A stretch of 64,000 bases of DNA from Hespellia sp. (GCA_028693555.1 JAQUVD010000003.1:62001-126000), one strand, 5' to 3'. Shown: positions 25,926 through 33,970, counted from the stretch's first letter. Notes: generated from the letters alone by a model not told the origin. Numbers and translations: made by a program.

Positions 25926-26423
25926 CAACATCTGCTTTATGTATTCCTCATAACCCTTTTCTAGCAATTGAAAATCACAACTATTTTCTGTCAAAAGAGG
26001 TTTTCGATTCTTTGTGACCATCTCATAGATTTTATTAGCTTTTTTCTGAATCCGCTCTATATTTTCAACGCAGAACCTATATTCTTTGTTCAATAATACT
26101 CTATATTTTTCATCCTCAACATCTTTGATAACCAATTTTGTCAGGCACGAATCTGGCACAGGTATCATATAATTAAATCTCAAAGAACCTTTTACTGGTT
26201 TTGCGTCACCTTCCACCCGAATCAAAATATTAGCCTCTTGTCTTTTATCAAATGACGATACAGAAACATAATACTTTTTGCCTTGAACATTCAGCACTGC
26301 ACCGAAAGCAAACTTATTTCTATCTGCATAGCGTATATTAGGGACTTTTGTTGTACCTCTATATTTTGTTTCATACTCCTGTAAAAATTTATTGTATTCT
26401 TCATCCACTCTGTAGAAATCCAT
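25914..26423 (-). CDS. Type III toxin-antitoxin endoribonuclease, ToxN/AbiQ family
   Basis: A 169-residue protein with the layout of ToxN/AbiQ/CptN toxins: MDFYRVDEEYNKFLQEYE at the start, KFAFGAVLNVQGKKYYVSVS, the core SLRFNYMIPVPDSCLTKLVI, YRVLLNKEYRFCVENIERI and a final NSCDFQLLEKGYEEYI. These toxins cut cellular RNA and their own antitoxin transcript; an RNA of short tandem repeats inhibits them by forming a complex. Everything expected upstream is present: promoter, three imperfect repeats, and a terminator between repeats and gene. GGAGG precedes the ATG by 6 bases. Known systems act in abortive phage defence and plasmid stability. The length fits the family (about 165-175). Confidence 0.88.
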   Translation of the reverse strand: MDFYRVDEEYNKFLQEYETKYRGTTKVPNIRYADRNKFAFGAVLNVQGKKYYVSVSSFDKRQEANILIRVEGDAKPVKGSLRFNYMIPVPDSCLTKLVIKDVEDEKYRVLLNKEYRFCVENIERIQKKANKIYEMVTKNRKPLLTENSCDFQLLEKGYEEYIKQMLQIY

Positions 26424-26440
26424 CCTATCCTCCGTATACT

Positions 26441-26472
26441 AAAACAAGGAGACGAGAAAACTCATCCCCTTG
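26441..26472 (-). terminator. Terminator between antitoxin RNA and toxin gene
   Basis: Arms 26445-26456 (CAAGGAGACGAG) and 26461-26472 (CTCATCCCCTTG) pair through two G-U wobbles around AAAA; the minus strand continues with TTTT. In type III systems such a leaky terminator keeps antitoxin RNA in excess over toxin mRNA. Confidence 0.8.
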
Positions 26473-26479
26473 AAATTAA

Positions 26480-26604
26480 CATTCGCACTTGCAAGTGGCG
26501 AAGCACTTAAATTAAAGGTTCACATTCAAAGTAGTGAAGCACTTAAATTAAAGGTTTGCACTCAGAGTAGCAATGCACTCAAATGAACAACAATAATTGT
26601 TGCT
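26480..26604 (-). ncRNA. Repeat-type RNA antitoxin (ToxI/antiQ-like) of the type III system
   Basis: Three tandem imperfect repeats of 35, 36 and 37 bases lie directly before the toxin terminator, at 26587-26553, 26552-26517 and 26516-26480 on the minus strand. Repeats 2 and 3 share a 17-base start (TTTAATTTAAGTGCTTC); repeat 1 is more diverged (TTCATTTGAGTGCATTG). A partial fourth unit leads into the terminator. Unit length matches known ToxI (36) and antiQ (35) repeats. The promoter predicts a start near 26604. In known systems the toxin cuts the transcript into single repeats, which fold as pseudoknots and block it. Confidence 0.85.
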
Positions 26605-26611
26605 CATCTAT

Positions 26612-26640
26612 AGTATATGCAATTCTCATCGTTTCGTCAA
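26612..26640 (-). promoter_or_regulatory. Promoter of the type III toxin-antitoxin locus
   Basis: On the minus strand TTGACG (26635-26640) and TATACT (26612-26617) are exactly 17 bases apart, a near-consensus promoter that would start just before the first antitoxin repeat. Confidence 0.8.
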
Positions 26641-26659
26641 TAATTTAATCACATTAATT

Positions 26660-26836
26660 CTATATTATCCTTTTTTCCTTTTTGGTTATGTAACTATTTT
26701 TCCTATCATTTTGTATGTCATTTTCAATTTTAATTCTAATCTTCATATCACTTCCGTCTTTAGAAATAGCAATTTGAGTGCAATTTATCTTAGACTTAAC
26801 AATATCTTTAATGTCTGAATGACTCATTAAAGACAT
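26660..26836 (-). CDS. Small hypothetical protein or gene fragment (58 residues)
   Basis: A short frame MSLMSHSDIKDIVKSKINCT and onward, rich in Lys, Ile and Asp, ending 20 bases before the toxin-antitoxin promoter. The frame stays open about 20 codons upstream of the Met (GDFIINKDIVFTYPASK), without a good start or ribosome binding site. That suggests a decayed 3' part of a larger gene. No family recognised. Confidence 0.3.
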   Translation of the reverse strand: MSLMSHSDIKDIVKSKINCTQIAISKDGSDMKIRIKIENDIQNDRKNSYITKKEKRII

Positions 26837-26941
26837 TTTTGAAGCGGGATATGTAAATACTATATCTTTATTAATAATGAAGTCCCCATAATAAAAATAA
26901 TATCACAAGAATTTTTACCCTTCATTTCGAGGGGTATTTTT

Positions 26942-27081
26942 ATCAAAAGAAAAAAGCCCTAACCCCTCGAATCAGAAAGGTTAAGACTCTCGCTGCGGAT
27001 AACAGGACTTGAACCTGCTCGGGTGTTCGTAAACCCGCATAGAAAGGAGGTTCTCCCGAGTCTTTTTCAAAAATGTACCTC
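26942..27081 (-). repeat. Copy B: tRNA-Leu-end-like repeat with terminator
   Basis: Positions 26994-27022 match the 3' end of tRNA-Leu(TAG) with one mismatch, and the following 60 bases match copy A (24930-24988) with few changes. The adjoining hairpin side (26942-26993) matches copy C (28475-28525). On the minus strand it supplies a stem-loop and T-run after the AAA ATPase gene. It separates the toxin-antitoxin module from the ATPase module. Confidence 0.65.
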
Positions 27082-27136
27082 GCAAAATTAAAAACAATAT
27101 TTGACCTCACGTTTCTAGGCAATGCTCTTATATTAT

Positions 27137-28342
27137 TCATCTTATATCATTGATAAGAAAATCTATCAAATTCAGATGAATAATTCCATCGCGTGACATC
27201 ATAATTCGATCCATAGTAATCACATATTTCGGATAATTATCATTTATATTGTCATACGCGCCAAACTCTCTTTCAACCACTTTTTCATCACTCAACATAT
27301 ACGCAGCCTGAATATAGAATTTTTCCTGCCCTTTTGTTGCAATAAAATCCACTTCCCCCTTAAATGTTTTTCCGATATAAACTTTATACCCTCTAGCAAT
27401 CAATTCATTGTAACAAAGCGTTTCAACCATATAATTATACTCATCTTTTATTCTGTTTTTTTTCAAATGAAAAAAACCTAGATCACATACATATGTCTTT
27501 TCCTCATACGCCAACACCTTTTTTCCGCGAATATCGTATCTTGAAACCTTGTCACAGATGCAAGCCTCTTCCATATATCTCAGATAATCATAAATGGTTG
27601 GAGCCGATACAATTTGCTCTTCTTCATTCATCACATTGGCTATATTATTTCCCGAAATCGTGAGCGAAGAATTTGCAATCACATATTCCAATACTTTTTC
27701 GAGTGCAACCGGTGAAGCAACTTTATTTCGCATGATAATATCTTTCAATACGACAGCATCATAAATATTAGAAAGTAATACTTCCTTACTTTCCTCTTCT
27801 GTCTCCTTACATACAATCGGAAATCCGCCCCACTTCATATATTCATCCAAAAGTTGTTCTTTTGTCATCCCACCTTTGTATTCATTTTTCAATTCACAAA
27901 ATTCCCGAAAAGAAAATGGCATAACGCGAAACGACACTGTTCTACCGCTTAAATGTGTCGCCAGTTCTCCTGACAGCAATTTCGAATTAGAGCCAGTGAT
28001 AAAAATGCTAATATTGTGCGTTGAGCGAAACGAATTAATCACTAATTCAAATTCATCCACGTTCTGAATCTCATCAATAAACAGATAATACTTGTTATCG
28101 TCCGTTATCAATGCTTCCACATAACGATATAATGCATCTGCACTACTTATTTTTCGAAACTGGTAATCTTCAAAATTAATATAAATGATGTGATCCCCGA
28201 CAATTTTATTCTTACTGATTTCAGACATAATCTGCTTCATAAGTGTAGATTTCCCGCAGCGTCTGATTCCGGTAATCACTTTTACCATCTCCGAATCATA
28301 AAAAGGTCTGATTCGCACAAGGTACTGTTCTCTGATAACCAT
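27137..28342 (-). CDS. AAA-family ATPase with DUF4143 domain
   Basis: A 401-residue protein. The N-terminal AAA domain has Walker A GIRRCGKST with K31, Walker B YLFIDEIQN near residue 88, and the sensor-like FITGSNSKLLSGELATHLSGR. The C-terminal DUF4143 part has a nuclease-like fold region (FKGEVDFIATKGQEKFYIQAA). Proteins of this kind are common as single accessory genes; some may act in defence, but the function is not settled. I start at the ATG at 28342, 7 bases after GGAGAG, because the family normally begins with a short segment before KVITGIRR. It stands alone between two tRNA-end-like repeats, as if it were a separately inserted cargo. Confidence 0.85.
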   Translation of the reverse strand: MVIREQYLVRIRPFYDSEMVKVITGIRRCGKSTLMKQIMSEISKNKIVGDHIIYINFEDYQFRKISSADALYRYVEALITDDNKYYLFIDEIQNVDEFELVINSFRSTHNISIFITGSNSKLLSGELATHLSGRTVSFRVMPFSFREFCELKNEYKGGMTKEQLLDEYMKWGGFPIVCKETEEESKEVLLSNIYDAVVLKDIIMRNKVASPVALEKVLEYVIANSSLTISGNNIANVMNEEEQIVSAPTIYDYLRYMEEACICDKVSRYDIRGKKVLAYEEKTYVCDLGFFHLKKNRIKDEYNYMVETLCYNELIARGYKVYIGKTFKGEVDFIATKGQEKFYIQAAYMLSDEKVVEREFGAYDNINDNYPKYVITMDRIMMSRDGIIHLNLIDFLINDIR

Positions 28343-28474
28343 ATATTTTCTCTCCATTCTTTTTTATTATCATAGCATTTTTGCAAAACAAGTTCAATCA
28401 TTTTAAATTCGTTTAATTCTCTTGTTGTATTATTTTATTCAGTTAACTTGATTTTATTCGTTTTATCGTTTATT

Positions 28475-28549
28475 ATCAAAAGGAAAAGCCCTAACCCTTC
28501 AAATTAGAAAGGTTAAGACTCTCAGTGCGGAGAATAGGACTTGAATCCG
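28475..28549 (-). repeat. Copy C: degenerate tRNA-Leu-end-like repeat
   Basis: Positions 28475-28525 match copy B (26942-26993) closely; 28526-28549 is a decayed tRNA 3' end (TGCGGAGAATAGGACTTGAA). It lies upstream of the ATPase gene on the minus strand, so copies B and C bracket that gene. The remaining bases between 28343 and 28606 show no gene. Confidence 0.55.
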
Positions 28550-28606
28550 AATTCTTGGTCTTCTGAATAATTTTTGCATAAGCTTCCATTTTTCAAAATG
28601 AAATCA

Positions 28607-28780
28607 TCATTGAATGTTTACCCTGGCAATCGCACTTCTCTGCCGGGCAGTCGTCAGCCGTCGTTCCGCATCCTCTAATGTTGTTGTCTTTTCATTAATA
28701 TAGGAAATATCTGTTTCCGTAAATGTACACAAATCTCTTCCTATTTGAATAATAACGTTTTTGTTTCTTCTTGCTTTCAT
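28607..28780 (-). CDS. Small hypothetical protein (57 residues)
   Basis: A frame beginning MKARRNKNVIIQIGRDLCTF 26 bases after the HU stop and ending RRLTARQRSAIARVNIQ. It is charged, with a helical C-terminal half. The ribosome binding site is weak (TTTTTTGGAC), so this could be either the last small gene of the operon or a fragment. No homologue recognised. Confidence 0.35.
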   Translation of the reverse strand: MKARRNKNVIIQIGRDLCTFTETDISYINEKTTTLEDAERRLTTARQRSAIARVNIQ

Positions 28781-28806
28781 GTCCAAAAAATTCTTTCGTT
28801 TTCCTA

Positions 28807-29094
28807 TTATTTTATTATCGCTTCGTTCACAGCATCTTTTAAATTTTTTCCAGGTTTAAACTTCACTACATTTTTTTCCGGAATTATAACACGTTCTCCT
28901 GTTCTTGGATTTTTTCCTGTTCTTTCTGTCCGCTTACAGCGCTTAAAAGTTCCCCATCCTAAGAACTGTACTTTTTCGTCTTTTTTCAATTGCTCCTCAA
29001 TGATTTTCATAAATGCTGTTATACACTTTTCGCTCTGTGCTATTGTTAATTCTGTTCTCATCGCTAATTCCCTCGTAAATTCTTTTTTATTCAT
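28807..29094 (-). CDS. HU-family DNA-binding protein
   Basis: A 95-residue nucleoid protein of normal length. Family motifs are present: MNKKEFTRELAMRTELTIAQ, VQFLGWGTFKRCKRTERTGK and the DNA-binding arm NPRTGERVIIPEKNVVKFKPG. The arm contains the conserved Pro. HU proteins bend DNA and help site-specific recombination and integration. It is placed next to the AP2 protein, overlapping by 4 bases, which suggests it is an accessory copy serving this region and not the housekeeping HU. Confidence 0.9.
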   Translation of the reverse strand: MNKKEFTRELAMRTELTIAQSEKCITAFMKIIEEQLKKDEKVQFLGWGTFKRCKRTERTGKNPRTGERVIIPEKNVVKFKPGKNLKDAVNEAIIK

Positions 29095-29981
29095 GTTATA
29101 TTATATCCTCCTTTTGTATTCTGTTCCGTTAACACGCTCCATTTATCTATAAAAGGCTTATGAAATGTCTCTTCTGCTAATTGCCTCGCTTTGATGGCAT
29201 TTGCCTTCTTATCAAAAGTTCCAAGGTAATACCGTTCTCCTTTAAAGGTAATTCCCGCTTTGTATTTTCCATTGGAAAGTTCAAACACACCTGTATATCC
29301 ACTTTTATTATCACTTCGCTTTTTTCTGGTAAGTGCTTCTAGACAAGTTCCATCTTCAAAATGTCGATATTGAATTAATTCACGTCCCATTTCCAATCTT
29401 CTGCACCCACAGCTCTGACGATTTCCGTGCACTAGATCTGACTCCGACACATGAATCTCCTTCCCGCAGTCACATCTACACTGCCATATGATTGAACCAT
29501 TTACAGCTCGCAGTTCGGTCTTGGCTACTACCAGCAAACGATGAAATCTTTGTCCCGTCAAGTCTTTATAATAATAGACTTTATTCTTCTTTTTGGAACA
29601 TCCGCAGTGTGTTGAAAATCCACGCACTAGATTTCTCTCCATTTTATAACATGCCTTTCCACAGTCACATGCGCATTTCCAAATTACACATCCATCTTGT
29701 CTGAAGCTGGTCGGTTCCATTGCAACGAGTTTTCCAAATCGCTTACCTGTCAAATCCACATACTTTCTGCGATTCTTTTCTTCGCCGCATCCACAGCTCT
29801 TTGTACGTCCTGTTGGCACATTTGTATACAGAGGATACGTCACATTTCCACAGCTGCACCTACATTCGCAGCGGTATTTCCCTTTGTTGTCCCGAAACAC
29901 ATCCAAGACCTTTAGTTCTCCATATTGGTTTCCTTTCATCTGATTCATTTTACTATTCTCAGCTATTGATCTTTTTTCCAT
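29091..29981 (-). CDS. Cys-repeat protein with C-terminal AP2 DNA-binding domain
   Basis: A 296-residue protein with three similar Cys-rich blocks, each of the form G..FG.L.V......W.C.CDCG......L..G....CGC (for example GKYRCECRCSCG, VIWKCACDCGKAC, IIWQCRCDCGKEI). The C-terminal AP2/ERF-like domain reads SGYTGVFELSNGKYKAGI and YYLGTFDKKANAIKARQLAE. AP2 domains in bacteria are usually found in phage or homing-type proteins. There is no HNH nuclease motif. The three blocks may each bind zinc. A TTG start 18 bases upstream is possible. It overlaps the upstream gene by 23 bases. Role unknown; DNA binding or regulation is likely. Confidence 0.7.
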   Translation of the reverse strand: MEKRSIAENSKMNQMKGNQYGELKVLDVFRDNKGKYRCECRCSCGNVTYPLYTNVPTGRTKSCGCGEEKNRRKYVDLTGKRFGKLVAMEPTSFRQDGCVIWKCACDCGKACYKMERNLVRGFSTHCGCSKKKNKVYYYKDLTGQRFHRLLVVAKTELRAVNGSIIWQCRCDCGKEIHVSESDLVHGNRQSCGCRRLEMGRELIQYRHFEDGTCLEALTRKKRSDNKSGYTGVFELSNGKYKAGITFKGERYYLGTFDKKANAIKARQLAEETFHKPFIDKWSVLTEQNTKGGYNIT

Positions 29982-30444
29982 ATTTGATCCCTGCCTCAAC
30001 TACCTTTCTCTTCAGTTCATCCCATTTCGCTCGATCTTTCTCATACTCGGCTCCCAATTCACTCATCTTCACAACTCCATATTGAAGTGCTTCCTGAACA
30101 ATCTTTGTCTGTTTTTTTTCTCCAATATTTCGAATTCTAAATAATGAAACATTCTGTTGATCACTGATCAAAAGCTCACGAAGCTGACCACATGTTTGAA
30201 TTCGAAAATCAGATAAACGGTTCAGAATTCTACTATCGAATGGCAATTCACCGAGATTCTCCGATAAGATACTTTCGAATTCGTTCTCCCATTCCTGATA
30301 TTCTTCCATGGTTATAAGTTCCAATTGCTGAAACAAACTGACAGTATCCTTTATCTGTTTCTTTTTAGACGGCATAAAATATTTCTTTTGGCTGTCACGA
30401 ATAGTGCTGCTTAAGTATTTTCTTATATTTTCTTCCATGTCCAT
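29959..30444 (-). CDS. Hypothetical protein with RNA polymerase alpha-CTD-like helical domain
   Basis: A 161-residue soluble protein. Residues about 70-120 (RILNRLSDFRIQTCGQLREL then LFRIRNIGEKKQTKIVQEAL) follow the helix-hairpin pattern of the RNA polymerase alpha C-terminal domain, which binds UP-element DNA and activators. The N-terminal 65 residues and the charged C-terminus are unfamiliar. It lies between two unknown small proteins and the AP2 gene in the large surface operon. A regulatory, DNA-binding role is a guess based on the fold pattern. Confidence 0.6.
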   Translation of the reverse strand: MDMEENIRKYLSSTIRDSQKKYFMPSKKKQIKDTVSLFQQLELITMEEYQEWENEFESILSENLGELPFDSRILNRLSDFRIQTCGQLRELLISDQQNVSLFRIRNIGEKKQTKIVQEALQYGVVKMSELGAEYEKDRAKWDELKRKVVEAGIKYGKKINS

Positions 30445-30490
30445 ACCTCCTTCTAAATTGGTCTGTTACTCCGCGTCTTTTCTTGACTTC

Positions 30491-30709
30491 TTACAGCTGC
30501 TTACAATATTGCCAGAAACACATCCGCAGCTCCGCCTGTCTGAGATCATTTAACTGAAAATTAAAAAGAAGTAGCTCCTCACTTTCTATTTGTCCCATTT
30601 CACAGAGAAATTCATCGTAACTCAACGGTTTTATATTTTCCTGTCCACATATTTTTTCGCAATTTTTTATAATTTTTTGAAATATGATATCTGCCTTTTT
30701 TTCGTCCAT
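30491..30709 (-). CDS. Small hypothetical protein, paralogue of 32958-33215
   Basis: A 72-residue protein beginning MDEKKADIIFQKIIKNCEKI after AGAGGTAAAA, starting just past the secDF stop. Its plan MD-KK-I-I-KN, then Y-EF-G, EL-LF-F, L-A-RM-Y is the same as in the 85-residue protein encoded immediately upstream of secDF. It is predicted helical and acidic, with no signal peptide. No known family recognised. Confidence 0.6.
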   Translation of the reverse strand: MDEKKADIIFQKIIKNCEKICGQENIKPLSYDEFLCEMGQIESEELLLFNFQLNDLRQAELRMCFWQYCKQL

Positions 30710-30711
30710 TT

Positions 30712-32961
30712 TTACCTCTTTTTAGAAACTAATTTTGTCTTCATCACATACCATAGAGCTCCCGTAATACATACGGAAGAATATCCGCCGCAGATAAATC
30801 CGACCATGAGCGGAAGGGCGAATTCTCTGATGGATGTCACACCCATGATATATAAGACTGCAACCATGATAAAGGTTGTGAATGTCGTATATATCGATCT
30901 TGTTAATGTCCTTGTGATACTGCGATTTACAATAGACTCCAGATCTTCACTGCGTTTCTTCGCGCCAAGTTCCTCTCTGATACGGTCAAAGATAACAATT
31001 GTCGCATTAATGGAATAACCGACCAGAGTCAGCATGCATGCAATAAATGTATTACCAACTGATACTCTTGCCACTGCGTAAAATGCAAGAACAACCAATA
31101 CATCATGTATCAATGCAATGACTGCACTTCCCGCAAAGCGAATATCCTTGAAGCGGAGGAAAATGTAAATCAACATGCAGATGGTTGCCACTATAACCGC
31201 CAAAACTGCATCTGATCGCATCTCAGAACTCACTGTGGAGCTGATGTTCTCATAAGTGATTTTTGAACTGTCTACATCAAGCTTTGAAACCATTGCTTCA
31301 TCAAACGAAGTTCGCTGGTCATTGTCCATTGTTGTTGTCTTAAAGATGATTGCATTGCTGTCCTGAACAGGCTGAACCTGTACGCTCTTTACACCCGTTA
31401 CGTCCTTGATCACTGGTACAATCTTCTTCTCCGCTTCTTCAATGGTGTAGTTCTTATCAAACGTGACATTCGTGGAAGTCCCACCTTCAAATTCCAGACT
31501 ATAATTGAGCATACTAGTGCCATTCGCCTGATTCACACCCATTACAATAAATCCAGCTGCGACAACTACAATTGAGATGCCAAAGAACCATTTTCCTTTT
31601 GCAAGGAACCCAATTGGCTCTCTTACCTGTTTTGACCGTCCATACACTTTTGTAGAATGAATGCCTACTGCATACATTGAGTAAATAATGATACGTGTCA
31701 CAAAAAGTGCGGTAAACATCGATAAGAGAATGCCCATTCCCAACGTAATTGCAAATCCTTTGACACTGCCGGTTCCAAGCCAATATAAGACCGCAGCCGC
31801 AATTAATGTTGTAATATTACCATCCAAAATTGCAGATAACGCTTTGTGAAACCCAGCTTTCAATGCTGTCTTTACAGTCTTCCCCGCCGTCAGCTCCTCG
31901 CGTACACGCGCAAAGATGATAACATTCGCATCCACCGCCATACCAATACCAAGAATGATACCTGCGATACCTGGTAACGTTAATGTCAGATCAAATGCAT
32001 TCAGGCTGACAAGCATCAATCCTGTGTAAATAATCAGTGCAAGACTTGCTGCAAGACCAGGAAGTAAATAGACCCATATCATAAATAAACATACAATTCC
32101 TAAACCAATGACGCCGGCTTTGATACTGGATACAATCGCAGCCTGTCCAAGCTGTGCCCCAACAACATTCGAACGAAGTTCATTTAATTCCAAATTCAAT
32201 CCACCAATACGAATCTGAGACGCTAATGTCTCGGCTTCCTCATATGTCATGCCTGCACTCTCGATAATCGCCTGTCCATCTGTAATTGCTGCATTGACAC
32301 TCGGAACACTAATCAGATTCCCATCGTAATAAATGGCAATCGATTCTCCTGCCTGATACGCATCTGTGGTCGCATCTGCAAACTTCTGTGTTCCATCATT
32401 CGTAAAACTCAGTGAAACCACATACTGTTTTTTTTGTGTCGTAGAATCCGTCTGCGTCTTTGCTGCTGCGCTGCTGACATCTGTTCCGGATAACAGAAGA
32501 CTTCCATCTTCCTGCAGTTCATCAATGGTCTTCGTCAATGAGTAACCGTTCTCTGCAGATGCGTCTGCCTGATAATTAGCGGTTCCATCACTGCCCTTCT
32601 CACTGACAAAATATAAGGTCCCCGGATTACCAAGTTCCTCTAAGATTACATTCGCATCCGTCACCCCCGGAATCTCAATCGTAATCCGGTTATCACCTTC
32701 CTGATTTACGGTCGCTTCTGTACTGTACTGATCAACACGCTGCTGCAATTTATAAATCGTATCACTCATATCCGTTGCTGAAGGAGCCTTAGCAACTGTC
32801 TCATATGTGATGCTGACTCCACCTTCCAGATCAAGGCCAAGCTTGATATTCTTCGCTGCTCCTCTGCTGTCATTGCCAAATCCAACGATGCTTGTATAGC
32901 CTAATAATCCAATTACAATTGCAACTAGAATCAGGTAGATTATGCCTTTACTTTTCTTCAT
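30712..32961 (-). CDS. secDF: Fused protein-export membrane protein SecDF
   Basis: A 749-residue SecD-SecF fusion, the proton-driven factor that pulls proteins out of the Sec channel. SecD part: one N-terminal helix, GLDLEGGVSITYE, the large outer domain with VDQYSTEATVNQEGDNRITI, and the membrane signature GIAGIILGIGMAVDANVIIFARVREE. SecF part: SLEFEGGTSTNVTF, TLVGYSINATIVIFDRIREE, then the final helices. Length fits the fused form. The start codon overlaps the upstream small gene by 4 bases, so it is translationally coupled in the surface operon. It is flanked by paralogous small proteins, which suggests a locus-specific rather than housekeeping copy. Confidence 0.92.
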   Translation of the reverse strand: MKKSKGIIYLILVAIVIGLLGYTSIVGFGNDSRGAAKNIKLGLDLEGGVSITYETVAKAPSATDMSDTIYKLQQRVDQYSTEATVNQEGDNRITIEIPGVTDANVILEELGNPGTLYFVSEKGSDGTANYQADASAENGYSLTKTIDELQEDGSLLLSGTDVSSAAAKTQTDSTTQKKQYVVSLSFTNDGTQKFADATTDAYQAGESIAIYYDGNLISVPSVNAAITDGQAIIESAGMTYEEAETLASQIRIGGLNLELNELRSNVVGAQLGQAAIVSSIKAGVIGLGIVCLFMIWVYLLPGLAASLALIIYTGLMLVSLNAFDLTLTLPGIAGIILGIGMAVDANVIIFARVREELTAGKTVKTALKAGFHKALSAILDGNITTLIAAAVLYWLGTGSVKGFAITLGMGILLSMFTALFVTRIIIYSMYAVGIHSTKVYGRSKQVREPIGFLAKGKWFFGISIVVVAAGFIVMGVNQANGTSMLNYSLEFEGGTSTNVTFDKNYTIEEAEKKIVPVIKDVTGVKSVQVQPVQDSNAIIFKTTTMDNDQRTSFDEAMVSKLDVDSSKITYENISSTVSSEMRSDAVLAVIVATICMLIYIFLRFKDIRFAGSAVIALIHDVLVVLAFYAVARVSVGNTFIACMLTLVGYSINATIVIFDRIREELGAKKRSEDLESIVNRSITRTLTRSIYTTFTTFIMVAVLYIMGVTSIREFALPLMVGFICGGYSSVCITGALWYVMKTKLVSKKR

Positions 32962-33215
32962 GTCTCCATTTCACTCCTTTGTTCCTCTATAAACTTCGTA
33001 TATCGTTCGTACTGCATTCGAATATCTCCGGCATCCATTAAATCCGCATAAAATCGAAACAATACCAGTTCATCATTTGGAAGATGACCAAATGCCTGCA
33101 TAAATGCATCAATATTCGGATATGCGACCAAATCATTCTCTTCACTACTATTGAGTGCCGCCTGACTGTTTTTCATAATCCGACGATATATTTTGCCGCA
33201 TTTACGCTTGTCCAT
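32958..33215 (-). CDS. Small hypothetical protein, paralogue of 30491-30709
   Basis: An 85-residue protein starting MDKRKCGKIYRRIMKNSQAA after GGGAGGCAGAAAG. Its stop overlaps the secDF ATG. It shares with the 72-residue protein downstream of secDF the same spacing of I-x3-I-xKN, Y-x2-F, DEL-LF-F and RM-x4-Y-K residues. Both are soluble and helical. Duplication around secDF suggests they act with the translocase or with its cargo, but this is only positional evidence. Confidence 0.62.
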   Translation of the reverse strand: MDKRKCGKIYRRIMKNSQAALNSSEENDLVAYPNIDAFMQAFGHLPNDELVLFRFYADLMDAGDIRMQYERYTKFIEEQRSEMET

Positions 33216-33966
33216 CTTTCTGCCTCCCTGCCATCTGTAAACACTGTTCTAATAATTTTTTATATTGATCTTTTTGTTCCTCCGGACTAATCTTTACACA
33301 TTCCCGGTAAAGACTGATTGCCATAATGAAAGCTCCCCTCTGTTGAAGTGACTCTGCTTTTGCCATCATACTTCTTAGCTGCTCTTTATTTTTCTGCAAA
33401 TTCATCAGACGCTGCATCTCTTCCGATACCTGCTGACGAACGCGCTCATTTTTCGCATTCTGCCGCTCTCTTTTTTTCCTTGCCTGTCGGATACGTTCCA
33501 TGGATGTATCCTTTTTCTTAGGTTTGGGCGACACAATCGGCTTGGCAGCTACAGGTGCAGCCGGCTCCATCTCCTGTTTCGGCTCCATTTTGGGTTCCTG
33601 ATTTGTGATTGGCTGCGCTAAGGTGACCATTACAATGCGCTTATTCTCTTTTTTTGTAATTTCATCATCTGTCAGATAATATTCTGCTATCATATCTTCT
33701 CTGTTATCCTCTGCTCTTTTTACCGTTTCACTCTGTATCAGGCTATACCAATCCGTACTCCTGCGCCGCCCATGATTTGTCTCATTCCCCTGCATATCCA
33801 CAAAATCACTCCGTAAAATCCCTGCAATTGTGATAATTCCCAGCACACTGCATAAAAACAGCAGATACCTTGGCAGATGAAGATATACCATAGCACCAAT
33901 CAACAGAATCGAATACAAGAAGGAGATCACTGCAAAAATGATTGTCATTTTGATTCTTTTCTGCAT
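33202..33966 (-). CDS. Membrane protein with coiled coil and TPR-like C-terminus, function unknown
   Basis: A 254-residue protein with two adjacent membrane helices at the N-terminus (MTIIFAVISFLYSILLIGAM, YLLFLCSVLGIITIAGI), a Pro/Lys-rich linker near 150 and a strongly charged coiled coil (RIRQARKKRERQNAKNERV). The last 45 residues (RGAFIMAISLYRECVKISPE) look like one TPR unit. The ATG at 33966 is preceded by AAAGGAG and is 4 bases after the upstream stop. It may be an inner scaffold of the surface apparatus. Confidence 0.6.
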   Translation of the reverse strand: MQKRIKMTIIFAVISFLYSILLIGAMVYLHLPRYLLFLCSVLGIITIAGILRSDFVDMQGNETNHGRRRSTDWYSLIQSETVKRAEDNREDMIAEYYLTDDEITKKENKRIVMVTLAQPITNQEPKMEPKQEMEPAAPVAAKPIVSPKPKKKDTSMERIRQARKKRERQNAKNERVRQQVSEEMQRLMNLQKNKEQLRSMMAKAESLQQRGAFIMAISLYRECVKISPEEQKDQYKKLLEQCLQMAGRQKDGQA

Positions 33967-33970
33967 CTGT

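Noticed and set aside
26480-26587. Short direct repeats that could be read as a CRISPR array
   Set aside because: The units are contiguous without spacers, only three, imperfect, and directly precede a ToxN-like gene with its own terminator; no cas gene is present.
26943-27140. 65-codon minus-strand frame ending in a hydrophobic tail
   Set aside because: It is made of the copy B repeat and its hairpin; the same reading appears at copy A in another context, so it is a by-product of the repeat.
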